Source of the DNA: a virus
IMG/VR virus record: IMGVR_UViG_3300047299_000054
Location: 1-38,093 of that record
Reading direction: 5' to 3' (one strand)
Length of the DNA stretch: 38,093 nucleotides
The notes beneath the pieces were generated by a model. That model was not told the origin of the DNA. It made no database searches and worked only from the letters and a program-made list of their open reading frames with translations. Both the position numbers and the translations under genes were made by a program. Below are positions 15,674-23,218 of this stretch, piece after piece. Position 1 is the first letter of the stretch. Every line of letters begins with the position of its first letter.

Positions 15674-17866
15674 TTAGCCTAAGCTAGATGTTAACATTCC
15701 AACAGCAGCACCGTAATCGCCATCACATTTCTTAAGAATGCCATCAACTACTTCTTTTGCTTTAGCTTCATCGAATTCATCTTTGAAAGCATCTTTTAAT
15801 ACAGTCATTGCGTATTCTGTAAATTGCTCGTCAGATTTGATGTCTTCTTCATTAAGCTCAATTGCTTCGAAAGCTTTATCTTTTTTAGGAGCTGGAAGAA
15901 TATCTCCAACCTTTGGTAATTTGTCGTATTGCTTTAACCAATTTTCTTCAAGCATCATACCAAACATTCCATGGAATCTTTTGTCAGGTACGTTAGACAT
16001 TGTTGGAAAGCTTGAATGTAAAACTTTTTCAACACTAATCACATAAATCTCATCAGCTCTAGTATCTACTGCGTACGTTACTAAAGTCTTATCGAAGTCT
16101 TTAGATTTAAACATTGCTTCAGAAACTTCTTCATCTTCAGTAAGAGCATGTTTCTTTAAAGTAACTTTGTATTTTTTACCGTTTACTTCAAATTCATCTT
16201 TACCTTCTTGTTTAGCTTTAGCAGCTGCGTATACAAATGCATTGCCTTCTGAAACTACTAATTCTAAATCTTTATCTTTATCTGAAATAGCATCGTTTAA
16301 TTCTACTTCCAACGCGTTTTTCTTAGCAGTTAATTCTTTTAATTTAGCTAATAAAGGCGCTTTAGCATCTCCTTCAGCTTTCTTCCAAGCATCAACTGTA
16401 GATTTCATTTCAGCCGTAACTTTAGTCCATTCGTTTTGGATCTTATTAATAGATCTTGCTTCATATAAATCAGCTTGAACTTTTTCAGCGTCAGTTTGAT
16501 CTTCTTTTTCTACTTCACCTAAATCATTGATGTCAGCTTCAATTTCTTCAGCTTTATCCTCTTCAACTTTATAAGTTTTACCGTCAAATTCAAATTCTTT
16601 CTCACCAGCTTCTTTAGCTTTTTTAACAGCTAAACTAAACTCATTGCCTTCTTCAACTTCAACAGATTCTTTAACTGAATCCTTTAAAGATTTTAATTCA
16701 TCCTTTAATTTAGGATCTAAACCTCTTTCAATTCCCCAGTTAAATGATGCTTTAACTAACATCGCTAATGGTAAATTACCATTTTTCTTTCCGTATGGAG
16801 ATGTTCTGATCCAATCAATAAAATGCTGAGCTAATTCTTTTGACATTTTAAAATCTTCAGCCTTTGAAGAATCGCCATTAACAATTCCTTGAAGTAATTT
16901 AGTTGCCATACCATGTGCACCTTCATTTACGTCTAATGATTCACCAAATAAATCATATAATTCGAATGCTAACCATTCAATAACCTCGTCAGCTTCAAAT
17001 CCATCATCTGTTAAATCATTAATCATATCTTCAGCAGACTTCTTGAAAGTTTTCATAGATGCAGTTTTAACTAAGCCATTAGCTCTTGACATAAATGAGC
17101 TGCTTGGTTTTGAAAAACCTTCAACTAATAAAGATTCAGAAACTGGCTTCAATTCTTTATCTTCATAAGTATCTGCCATGTACCATTTACCATCTCTTTC
17201 ATCAAATAAGTATGCGTATTCTGCACCACTGTTATTTGCAACTTGCTTTAAGTATTTAGCTACGCTTTTAACGTCTGCTTTGGTAGTCATATCTCTTTTT
17301 TCGTTTCTATCTCTACCGTAGAATAAAGTAACGCCTTTATCAGGATTATTAAAGTCCATTGGTTGTTCACCGATTTTCTTATCTAAGTATGAAATACCAA
17401 ATTTACCTAAAGTAACTAATTGGTCTACTGTTTTCGCGTTCTTATAGTTCTTTAACAATGGTACCATGTTTTCAGGATAACCATCATAATGTACATATAC
17501 TGATGTGATTTTACCATCTTTACCAATTTTACCAATTTGAGAACGAGTTCCTTCGGTGATTAAAGATTCATTAGCAGCTTGAACTTTTTCAGCGTCTTTT
17601 TCGTCTTCTTTCTTAGGTTCGCCTAAGTCGTTAATATCTTTTTCAATCTCTTCGGCTTCATCTTCAAAAATAGTTGCAATTAACGTATTTCTTTTTTCTT
17701 CATCTAATTCTTTTAATGAAGTAACACCCATTTCTTCTAGGGCTGCTCCAATTTTAGATACGATTTCAGCTCTTTTAGATTTACCTTCTTCATGTAACTT
17801 AGCAGCATGTTGCTGTCCCTTAAGCTCAGTAAAGGTTTTAAATGATGAAATTCTTTGTACTGACAT
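15674..17866 (-). CDS. Modular, internally repeated protein with prohead-protease-site-like linkers
   Basis: A 730-aa acidic protein beginning MSVQRISSFKTFTELKGQQH. Small modules are separated by NESLITEG (99-106), SESLLVEG (243-250), ESLDVNEG (309-316), ESVEVEEG (400-407), LVVSEG (536-541) and EEVSEA (579-584). Two internal duplications are visible: EEIEKDINDLGE...DAEKVQA (72-97) repeated as EEIEADINDLGE...DAEKVQA (440-465), and EGNEFSLAVKKAKEAG...DGKTYKV (406-434) repeated as EGNAFVYAAAKAKQEG...NGKKYKV (540-568). The linkers fit (I/L/V)-x-E-(A/G/S) cleavage. It may be a scaffold-like or head-internal polyprotein; no enzyme motif is seen. A GATATATAA element lies about 34 bases upstream. Confidence 0.72.
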   Translation of the reverse strand: MSVQRISSFKTFTELKGQQHAAKLHEEGKSKRAEIVSKIGAALEEMGVTSLKELDEEKRNTLIATIFEDEAEEIEKDINDLGEPKKEDEKDAEKVQAANESLITEGTRSQIGKIGKDGKITSVYVHYDGYPENMVPLLKNYKNAKTVDQLVTLGKFGISYLDKKIGEQPMDFNNPDKGVTLFYGRDRNEKRDMTTKADVKSVAKYLKQVANNSGAEYAYLFDERDGKWYMADTYEDKELKPVSESLLVEGFSKPSSSFMSRANGLVKTASMKTFKKSAEDMINDLTDDGFEADEVIEWLAFELYDLFGESLDVNEGAHGMATKLLQGIVNGDSSKAEDFKMSKELAQHFIDWIRTSPYGKKNGNLPLAMLVKASFNWGIERGLDPKLKDELKSLKDSVKESVEVEEGNEFSLAVKKAKEAGEKEFEFDGKTYKVEEDKAEEIEADINDLGEVEKEDQTDAEKVQADLYEARSINKIQNEWTKVTAEMKSTVDAWKKAEGDAKAPLLAKLKELTAKKNALEVELNDAISDKDKDLELVVSEGNAFVYAAAKAKQEGKDEFEVNGKKYKVTLKKHALTEDEEVSEAMFKSKDFDKTLVTYAVDTRADEIYVISVEKVLHSSFPTMSNVPDKRFHGMFGMMLEENWLKQYDKLPKVGDILPAPKKDKAFEAIELNEEDIKSDEQFTEYAMTVLKDAFKDEFDEAKAKEVVDGILKKCDGDYGAAVGMLTSSLG

Positions 17867-17900
17867 AATTTTATATTTTATTTTATATGTTTATTCTCAA

Positions 17901-17909
17901 TTATATATC
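17901..17909 (-). promoter_or_regulatory. Candidate phage promoter element before the 730-aa gene
   Basis: GATATATAA on the minus strand, about 34 bases before the ATG at 17866 and overlapping the uvsW stop codon. It matches elements upstream of several other genes here and resembles T4-type late promoters (TATAAATA). The role is inferred from recurrence in an AT-rich genome. Confidence 0.4.
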
Positions 17910-19409
17910 TCCGTCAAAACAGACTTTCTTAATCTGATACTCAAATTGCTCTTGTCTATAGATTCGTTGTCTCTCTTGAGCATGCTTGAATAGATAGTTT
18001 TCCCATTCTGGAGTACATAAATTATCCACAAAGTCTACTATTAATACAGAGCTTTTAGATTCATGCTGTCTTAAACCTCTACCAATAGACTGTCTAATAA
18101 TAACCTCGGACTTAAAAGATTCCGTAAAAAAGATATTGTGAATCTTCTTAACAGAAATACCGGTTGAGAAAGTACCATAAGATGCTACTATTACAATCTC
18201 GTCGCCAGCCTCCATCTTCTTTTTATGTTCTTCTCTAATATCGGTATCGGTTCCGCCATCTACGTAATAAACTTTCTTACTACTTTTAGCTCTTAAGGCA
18301 TCATATATCTTTTTGCCGTGTTCAATTCTATGAAATAGAACCAATGAATTGCGAGGAACTCTTGAAATAACGTCAACTATAAAATCTAAACGTGCTTGAT
18401 TATTAACTACAAAATTTTGTTCTAATTGAAATACATCTTTGCTTTCATATCTATTTTGAGCTAATTCTTGAAAAGCTATTTTTGTTGATTCCGGAGCATA
18501 GTCCATTTCAATTACCTTTACTTTACAACCAGCAATGTGACCTTCTTTTTGTAAGAAAGCGGCTTTGACTTCTGTAATTACAGGTCCTGTTTGACTCATT
18601 AAAGTTAGCTTATCCAATGTACCATCTTTTGGAAGTGTACCTGAAAGGCCAAACTTATATTGCGCACTTCTACATTTTGCTAAAATATCTTTAATAGAAG
18701 CTGATTTGGCTTTATGTGTTTCATCTACTATTACAGCATCGAATTCGTCAAAGTACGCAGCTTCTTTTTTAACAAGTGATTGATATGTACCTATTACTAC
18801 GTTAGCGTTAGGCTTCAATTTTTGACCAGCATAAATTTGCTGTATTTTAATCTTAACTCTATTCTGCCAATTATAATCTAAGAAATCTTCTGAGGCTTGT
18901 ACCACTAGTGATACGTTAGGTACAATAAATAGAATCTTTTTAGCTTTTTGTTTTTCTAGCATATATGCAACCGTTAAGAACGAAATCATTGTCTTACCGG
19001 CTGAAGTTGCTAATTCAGCTAAGCATCTTCTAAATTTAAGTATATTGAAAGCTGCTTCTATTTGATAGTCATGTGGTGTTAATTTATAACCATCAAAAAA
19101 GCTTAGCGCCCACTCTTCAAATGATTCAATACTAATGTTTGGATCAAACAATCTAGTAACACCATTTATTTTTAATTCAAATCTATATTCTTTGCACAGC
19201 AGCATTACGTATCTCCATAATCCCACTGGAATCCATTTGTCATCTTTTATGTATGATACATAACCATCCCACACACCTCTCTTAACAAGTGGATTAAAGC
19301 GCCAAGAATCGATTCTCTTCGTTAAACTAATGTTCAACTGTTCGAGCTCGAGTTCTGTCGCTTCATCGATTCTTAAGAATCTATTATCATCGGTTAATGT
19401 TAATACCAA
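17901..19409 (-). CDS. uvsW: UvsW-like superfamily 2 recombination helicase
   Basis: A 502-aa protein, essentially the length of T4 UvsW (503 aa) and collinear with it. The N-terminal domain has WRFNPLVKRGVWDGY, matching the T4 YRFNPRFRYGNWDGR block. Helicase motifs: Walker A LATSAGKT, DEAH-box variant VDETHK, motif III FGLSGTLPKDG, motif V VASYGTFSTGISVK and motif VI QSIGRGLRQHESK. UvsW unwinds branched DNA, promotes regression and branch migration, and shifts origin- to recombination-dependent replication. An in-frame stop lies upstream and no ATG occurs before about residue 69, so it appears to start at the TTG at 19409. It follows uvsY by 15 bases. Confidence 0.9.
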   Translation of the reverse strand: MVLTLTDDNRFLRIDEATELELEQLNISLTKRIDSWRFNPLVKRGVWDGYVSYIKDDKWIPVGLWRYVMLLCKEYRFELKINGVTRLFDPNISIESFEEWALSFFDGYKLTPHDYQIEAAFNILKFRRCLAELATSAGKTMISFLTVAYMLEKQKAKKILFIVPNVSLVVQASEDFLDYNWQNRVKIKIQQIYAGQKLKPNANVVIGTYQSLVKKEAAYFDEFDAVIVDETHKAKSASIKDILAKCRSAQYKFGLSGTLPKDGTLDKLTLMSQTGPVITEVKAAFLQKEGHIAGCKVKVIEMDYAPESTKIAFQELAQNRYESKDVFQLEQNFVVNNQARLDFIVDVISRVPRNSLVLFHRIEHGKKIYDALRAKSSKKVYYVDGGTDTDIREEHKKKMEAGDEIVIVASYGTFSTGISVKKIHNIFFTESFKSEVIIRQSIGRGLRQHESKSSVLIVDFVDNLCTPEWENYLFKHAQERQRIYRQEQFEYQIKKVCFDGDI

Positions 19410-19424
19410 AACGTTTTATTCTTT

Positions 19425-19865
19425 TTACAATTGCTTCATATCCATTCTTTGCTTTATTGCAAAGCTTAGATTATCAAGTGTTTTAATGGTACCTTGTGTA
19501 AATTCACGTTGCGTTTCCAATAAATCTTGAATTTGAAGCTCTTCAGACAAATCAGCCTTAATGAATTTTTCACGCTGAGTGTCTGTCAATTTATAATCAT
19601 ATTGAAAATATCTGATCCACGCTTCTTTAAAAGCTTTATCGATCTTGGCTTTTTGTGCTCTAATTTTAGAGGACAAAGAAGCTAAATTTTCAACTAATAT
19701 CTGTCTATAACTTAATGTGTATGAAGCAACCTCAGGTAAATTAGTACCTATTCGTAATTCTTCCGCAAGATCTTTGATTTTTTTAGTCCATTCTAGGCGG
19801 TGATTGCCAAAGGATTCATCTAACTTAACGATCTTATTTGTCGTTTTTTCTTGAGATTCGCTCAT
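19425..19865 (-). CDS. uvsY: UvsY-like recombination mediator
   Basis: A 146-aa helical protein compared with 137 aa for T4 UvsY. The pattern TLSYRQILVENLASLSSKIRAQ resembles the T4 LYSKWLNKHSSIKKEMLRIEAQ helix, followed by a Y-x-Y/lysine-rich segment and a C-terminal TIKTLDNLSFAIKQRMDM helix aligning with the T4 AIKSRGFAIKHIQDMRAF end. UvsY helps load UvsX recombinase on gp32-covered ssDNA. Position beside uvsW and near the gp32 gene supports the call. It has about nine more N-terminal residues than T4. Sequence similarity is modest. Confidence 0.72.
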   Translation of the reverse strand: MSESQEKTTNKIVKLDESFGNHRLEWTKKIKDLAEELRIGTNLPEVASYTLSYRQILVENLASLSSKIRAQKAKIDKAFKEAWIRYFQYDYKLTDTQREKFIKADLSEELQIQDLLETQREFTQGTIKTLDNLSFAIKQRMDMKQL

Positions 19866-19876
19866 TTATTTTATTT

Positions 19877-20092
19877 TTAAAAAAGTTGACCTTTATTATT
19901 ATCTGTTTTAACATAAACAGAAGCCTTTAATTTCTTTTTAAATTTAGGCTCTGTTTTAATTTCAAATGTTGCACCCTCATATCCTTCGATTTGCGTATCG
20001 AAATCCATTAGGGTTTTTAAACCTTTATGCTTTTGACTTTCCTTGTCAAAATCTTCAAATTCTTGTTCAACCATGGCTAATAAACTTATCAT
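19877..20092 (-). CDS. Hypothetical protein, 71 aa
   Basis: A small protein whose ATG overlaps the primase stop by four bases (ATGA); an in-frame ATG at 20074 is an alternative start. An acidic helix (MVEQEFEDFDKE) is followed by a beta-rich, lysine-rich C-terminus (KFKKKLKASVYVK). It sits between primase and uvsY, so a replication accessory role is possible but unproven. No family recognised. Confidence 0.6.
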   Translation of the reverse strand: MISLLAMVEQEFEDFDKESQKHKGLKTLMDFDTQIEGYEGATFEIKTEPKFKKKLKASVYVKTDNNKGQLF

Positions 20093-21156
20093 AGATAATA
20101 CGCATCTAATTGTGAAGTACTGAAATAATTTTCAATTGACTTTAAACAATTACTTTTGGTTTCCCATGCTGCAATTACCAGATCATTTAAGTCTTTTATC
20201 TGTTTAGGATATGTATCCATTTTAGTTTCTTTCAGATATTTGTCCCATGTGAAAACGCTTTTATTACGTTTCATCTTTTCCATCATCTTTTTCTTACCTG
20301 GTTCATCATTATCAAACATATATCTGATGGTTGGAATTTGATCTAATTCAGTAGTGTCTCTGTGAACTGAAGCTAACGCAATTGAATTATGCATAAACAT
20401 CATATCCATAGGACCTTCAAATACTGTAACTGATCTTGTCATATCTACTAACATGATGCCAAACATAGTTGACATTTTATTAATAGAATTTGCAAGAGCT
20501 TCATCTAATTCAACTGGTTCTTCTAACCATTCTTTAATTTTTAATAAGTCATACGTTAAATATCTTGAACTTTTGGTTTTAACTAAAGCTCTTGATTGCA
20601 TACCTATTACTTTATCATCCGGTCCTAAATTTAGAACATACAGTCTTTTATCTTTTGGCGAATACATGAAATGATTTGCCTTATTAGTCAATAATCTTCC
20701 ACGTAAATAGAAGAATCCTGGATCTCCGGGTTCAATATCTTTAAAGCCTAATTTTTCTTTGAGAGTTTGTTTTGTTGGAGCCAATTCTAATACTGTTGCA
20801 AATATTCCAGTATGAACAACGTCAGCATAATTAGATTCAACCCTGTTTTCTTTTACATAATCAATTACTTCAATTGTATCATCGGCATTTAATCTAATGC
20901 CATGGTCTTTTAATAATTTATATGCATCGCTATGTTCGCCACAGTTAAAACAGTGATACTGTAAAGTATCCCAATAAAGATTGCCTCGTTTCTTAGACTC
21001 ATCTCTACTGGAATCTCCACAATAAGGACATGCAATAGTTATACGTCCAGGCATATCTTTAATTTTTTGCTTAGATATAGCTTGATGTTCTTTTTCTAAA
21101 ACTCTTTTAATAAGAACTCTTATTTTTGATTTAAGAGATTCATTTATTTTTTCCAT
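20089..21156 (-). CDS. 61: DNA primase (T4 gp61-like)
   Basis: A 355-aa protein near T4 gp61 length (342 aa). A zinc-binding domain shows CPYCGDSS and YHCFNCGEHSD (about residues 43-80), a Cys4 ribbon for template recognition. The TOPRIM-like catalytic region includes the VFEGPMDMMFMHN glutamate motif and YMFDNDEPGKKKM aspartate pair. Primase would make RNA primers on the lagging strand with a replicative helicase, not present in the window. It lies with gp32-, UvsY- and UvsW-like genes. The start overlaps the 3' end of the GIY-YIG endonuclease gene by 17 bases. Confidence 0.88.
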   Translation of the reverse strand: MEKINESLKSKIRVLIKRVLEKEHQAISKQKIKDMPGRITIACPYCGDSSRDESKKRGNLYWDTLQYHCFNCGEHSDAYKLLKDHGIRLNADDTIEVIDYVKENRVESNYADVVHTGIFATVLELAPTKQTLKEKLGFKDIEPGDPGFFYLRGRLLTNKANHFMYSPKDKRLYVLNLGPDDKVIGMQSRALVKTKSSRYLTYDLLKIKEWLEEPVELDEALANSINKMSTMFGIMLVDMTRSVTVFEGPMDMMFMHNSIALASVHRDTTELDQIPTIRYMFDNDEPGKKKMMEKMKRNKSVFTWDKYLKETKMDTYPKQIKDLNDLVIAAWETKSNCLKSIENYFSTSQLDAYYL

Positions 21157-21760
21157 TGTGCTTACAATTATCGAAATGATAACGCTTCATATTCTGTTTA
21201 CCTATTTTATCGCAATGTGGACACTTTGTTTCTTCATAAAATCTATTCTTAGCTGAATCTGACATTAATGATTTTGTTAAATCATTTCTTTTAATACCTG
21301 TTAGCTTCTTTGAAATTTTATCTCGATTTTCGTCACTTATCATTTTACCGAAATTAGGATTGTTCGAACCTATTTTGGCAGTTGACATTTTTTGTTTGGA
21401 TTCTGTATTATGTGTTCTACCATAAAAAGGATTTTTTTCACCTGACATTGATTTTTTCATAGTGTCTTTAAATTCTTTATTATATAAAGAACTATTTCCT
21501 CCGTATCTTAAGTTATATCCTATTTCTGGATTGGCTGAATCGTAATATTGAATCCAATAAGCTTCTCTTAAATCTAATTCCTCAATCGTATTGCATTCTT
21601 CTATTAAATCTTTTACAAAATTTTCTTTGCCATATATGTATATTTCTCCTACAATTTTCTTACCTGAACCCATATATGATTTGGATTCGTTAAATGATTT
21701 TTTAGATTGACCTATGTAAATCATTCCGTTTACTTTATTAGTTATTTTGTAGATGTACAT
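21140..21760 (-). CDS. GIY-YIG homing endonuclease with NUMOD3 motifs
   Basis: A 206-aa protein. The GIY-YIG core begins MYIYKITNKVNGMIYIGQS, with YIY (2-4) and YIG (15-17) in family positions, then the catalytic glutamate in LREAYWIQYYDS and GYNLRYGG. Two NUMOD3-type repeats follow (GEKNPFYGRTHN and GSNNPNFGKMIS), then a C-terminal C-x2-C...H-x4-C zinc finger (CPHCDK...YHFDNCKHNG). It is inserted between the gp32 and primase genes, its 3' end overlapping the primase start by 17 bases. A hairpin with an embedded promoter-like motif precedes it. The recognition site may lie in gp32 or primase alleles lacking it. Confidence 0.9.
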   Translation of the reverse strand: MYIYKITNKVNGMIYIGQSKKSFNESKSYMGSGKKIVGEIYIYGKENFVKDLIEECNTIEELDLREAYWIQYYDSANPEIGYNLRYGGNSSLYNKEFKDTMKKSMSGEKNPFYGRTHNTESKQKMSTAKIGSNNPNFGKMISDENRDKISKKLTGIKRNDLTKSLMSDSAKNRFYEETKCPHCDKIGKQNMKRYHFDNCKHNGKNK

Positions 21761-21764
21761 ACGC

Positions 21765-21795
21765 TTTATGTGTTTTTATTATATATCCACATAAA
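21765..21795 (-). promoter_or_regulatory. Hairpin with embedded promoter-like motif before the GIY-YIG gene
   Basis: Perfect 8-bp stem (TTTATGTG at 21765-21772 with CACATAAA at 21788-21795) with a 15-nt loop. On the minus strand the loop and stem edge carry GGATATATAATAAAAA (21773-21788), identical to the motif before the HNH gene. The stem ends four bases before the ATG. The layout fits RNA-structure blocking of translation in read-through transcripts and open RNA from the internal promoter. Confidence 0.6.
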
Positions 21796-21800
21796 AATAG

Positions 21801-21834
21801 AATTGAACCTATTGTGGTAATAATAGGTTCAATT
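21801..21834 (-). terminator. Terminator after the gp32-like gene
   Basis: Perfect 13-bp inverted repeat (AATTGAACCTATT with its complement) around an 8-nt loop, followed on the minus strand by CTATTTTTATG. It lies 28 bases beyond the gp32-like stop codon. It should separate abundant gp32 mRNA from the endonuclease-primase genes downstream. The T tract is interrupted, so efficiency is uncertain. Confidence 0.75.
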
Positions 21835-21862
21835 TCATTAAAATTAATATTGCTCAGATATT

Positions 21863-22816
21863 TTAGAGGTCAAGGTCATTCAAAAATGCATCTAAATCGT
21901 CACCTGAATCTGAATCTATGCTAACTGAAGCTGAAGCAGCTGGAGCTGAACTTTCATTTGTACCGAAATCCATATCGAAATCATCGCTTGCAGCAGGAGC
22001 TGGGGCTTTAGCAGTAGCTTTGGCGCTTGAAGCTTTTTTAGTGTTTACAATTTCGTCCATTGCTGAACCTGGATTTAAGTACTGACGTAAGATTGAATTA
22101 ACGAAATCTCTTGCTTCATCATCCCATGCTTTGAACTCGTATGGTTCTAATGATGGTGCTTTCTCTAATTCTTCTTTGATAACAGTCATGTTTTCTTTAG
22201 TTTTTTCAGCTGGTTTGCCGTTAACTAATACCGCACTCTTAGAAGCAGAGAATTTAGATTTATCGTAATTGTTGAAGTCACCTTGACGAGTGATAATTAA
22301 CTCAAAGTTTTTACCTTCAAAAAGATCGAAGATTTGAGTTGGTTCACCGAATGCCGGTTTTAATTCTTCATCAATTTTTTCTTTGATTTTGTAACCAAAT
22401 TTGAATACTTTATATGTACCTTCGAATTCAGGGAATTGAGGGTCTTTAATAACTTTCACTAGAGCGTAGTATTGCTCACGTCTCTTAAGTTTTTCGCTCA
22501 TCTTACGATCCACTGCTGAATCAGATTTACGTAACTTAAAGAAAGCATCTGCAATTGGGCACTTTTCACCGATTGAAGCTGGCGAGTCAACTAACTTACC
22601 TTCTCCACTGGCATCTGTTAACCAATGTACATACTTTTTAACTAGTGAATTACGGGGATTTGCTGGGTTTGGAACGAAACGAATAAGTGCTTTGTAAGTT
22701 CCATCTTTGCCTTGATCGGCGGTTGGTTTGTAAACATCATTACTAGAAGAGGATGCTTGTGTTTCATGAGTGTCAACATCATTGACCCCAAGATTAAAAA
22801 TGTCAAAATCTGCCAT
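21863..22816 (-). CDS. 32: T4 gp32-like single-stranded DNA-binding protein
   Basis: A 317-aa protein (T4 gp32 is 301 aa). The core aligns through LIRFVPNP, EKCPIADAFFKL (T4 DSCPVCQYISK region), REQYYALVKVIKDP (T4 TSYWANILVVKDP), KVFKFGYKIKEKI and FNNYDKSKF. The C-terminal tail is Ser/Ala/Asp-rich and ends DDLDAFLNDLDL, the acidic protein-interaction tail typical of gp32. It coats ssDNA and coordinates primase, polymerase and UvsY. Two differences: the T4 zinc ligand cysteines are largely absent (one Cys remains), and the N-terminal KRKST cooperativity motif is not seen. A strong terminator follows. Confidence 0.9.
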   Translation of the reverse strand: MADFDIFNLGVNDVDTHETQASSSSNDVYKPTADQGKDGTYKALIRFVPNPANPRNSLVKKYVHWLTDASGEGKLVDSPASIGEKCPIADAFFKLRKSDSAVDRKMSEKLKRREQYYALVKVIKDPQFPEFEGTYKVFKFGYKIKEKIDEELKPAFGEPTQIFDLFEGKNFELIITRQGDFNNYDKSKFSASKSAVLVNGKPAEKTKENMTVIKEELEKAPSLEPYEFKAWDDEARDFVNSILRQYLNPGSAMDEIVNTKKASSAKATAKAPAPAASDDFDMDFGTNESSAPAASASVSIDSDSGDDLDAFLNDLDL

Positions 22817-22910
22817 GTCTTTAATACTTTAATTTTCTTTAAATTGTTAATACTGTTAAATCGTTTAGGCCTTAAACTTTCAATAACTGTTAATTATATA
22901 GGGTAATTCA

Positions 22911-23123
22911 TTATTGTTTCACATTAAACTTCAATACTGCTCCGTTAGCGTCCTTATATTGATCTGCCTTAATTTTAGTTAGGCCAGATTTCGATAAGAG
23001 GCTTTCTTTTTCTGTTTCAGAGATTTGCCCGTATGAAACCATTTTAGACAATAGATCAAATAGTTCAATATGTTCTGCCGTACAGAGAGTGTTTTCAGTA
23101 TGTGATTCTTTATGATTTACCAT
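22911..23123 (-). CDS. Hypothetical protein, 70 aa
   Basis: A small helical protein starting MVNHKESHTENTLCTAEH with a central ELFDLLSKMVSYGQIS helix and a basic/beta C-terminus ending LKFNVKQ. It precedes the gp32-like gene with a 94-base gap. GATATATAAAT lies only five bases before its ATG, unusually close if it is a promoter. No family recognised. Confidence 0.6.
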   Translation of the reverse strand: MVNHKESHTENTLCTAEHIELFDLLSKMVSYGQISETEKESLLSKSGLTKIKADQYKDANGAVLKFNVKQ

Positions 23124-23128
23124 ATACT

Positions 23129-23139
23129 ATTTATATATC
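23129..23139 (-). promoter_or_regulatory. Candidate phage promoter element near the 70-aa gene
   Basis: GATATATAAAT on the minus strand, identical to the element before the 1585-aa gene. It ends five bases before the ATG at 23123, so an mRNA begun from it would be almost leaderless, or it may drive the gp32-like gene beyond. Role inferred from recurrence. Confidence 0.4.
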
Positions 23140-23149
23140 TGAAAAAAAG

Positions 23150-23215
23150 TTTGTTTATTGTGAAACCTTTTCTGGCCCGGAGTATATAAGGTTTGTTCTT
23201 CCGGTGGTGAAAGGT
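23150..23215 (-). other. GC-richer structured intergenic segment
   Basis: The gap between the RuvC-like gene and the 70-aa gene has nested inverted repeats: AAACCTT with AAGGTTT (minus-strand reading, about 18-nt loop) and CCGGA with TCCGG partly overlapping it. It is clearly richer in G/C than its surroundings. It could be an RNA structure, a weak terminator or a small RNA; no T tract directly follows the best stem. Confidence 0.3.
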
Positions 23216-23218
23216 TAC

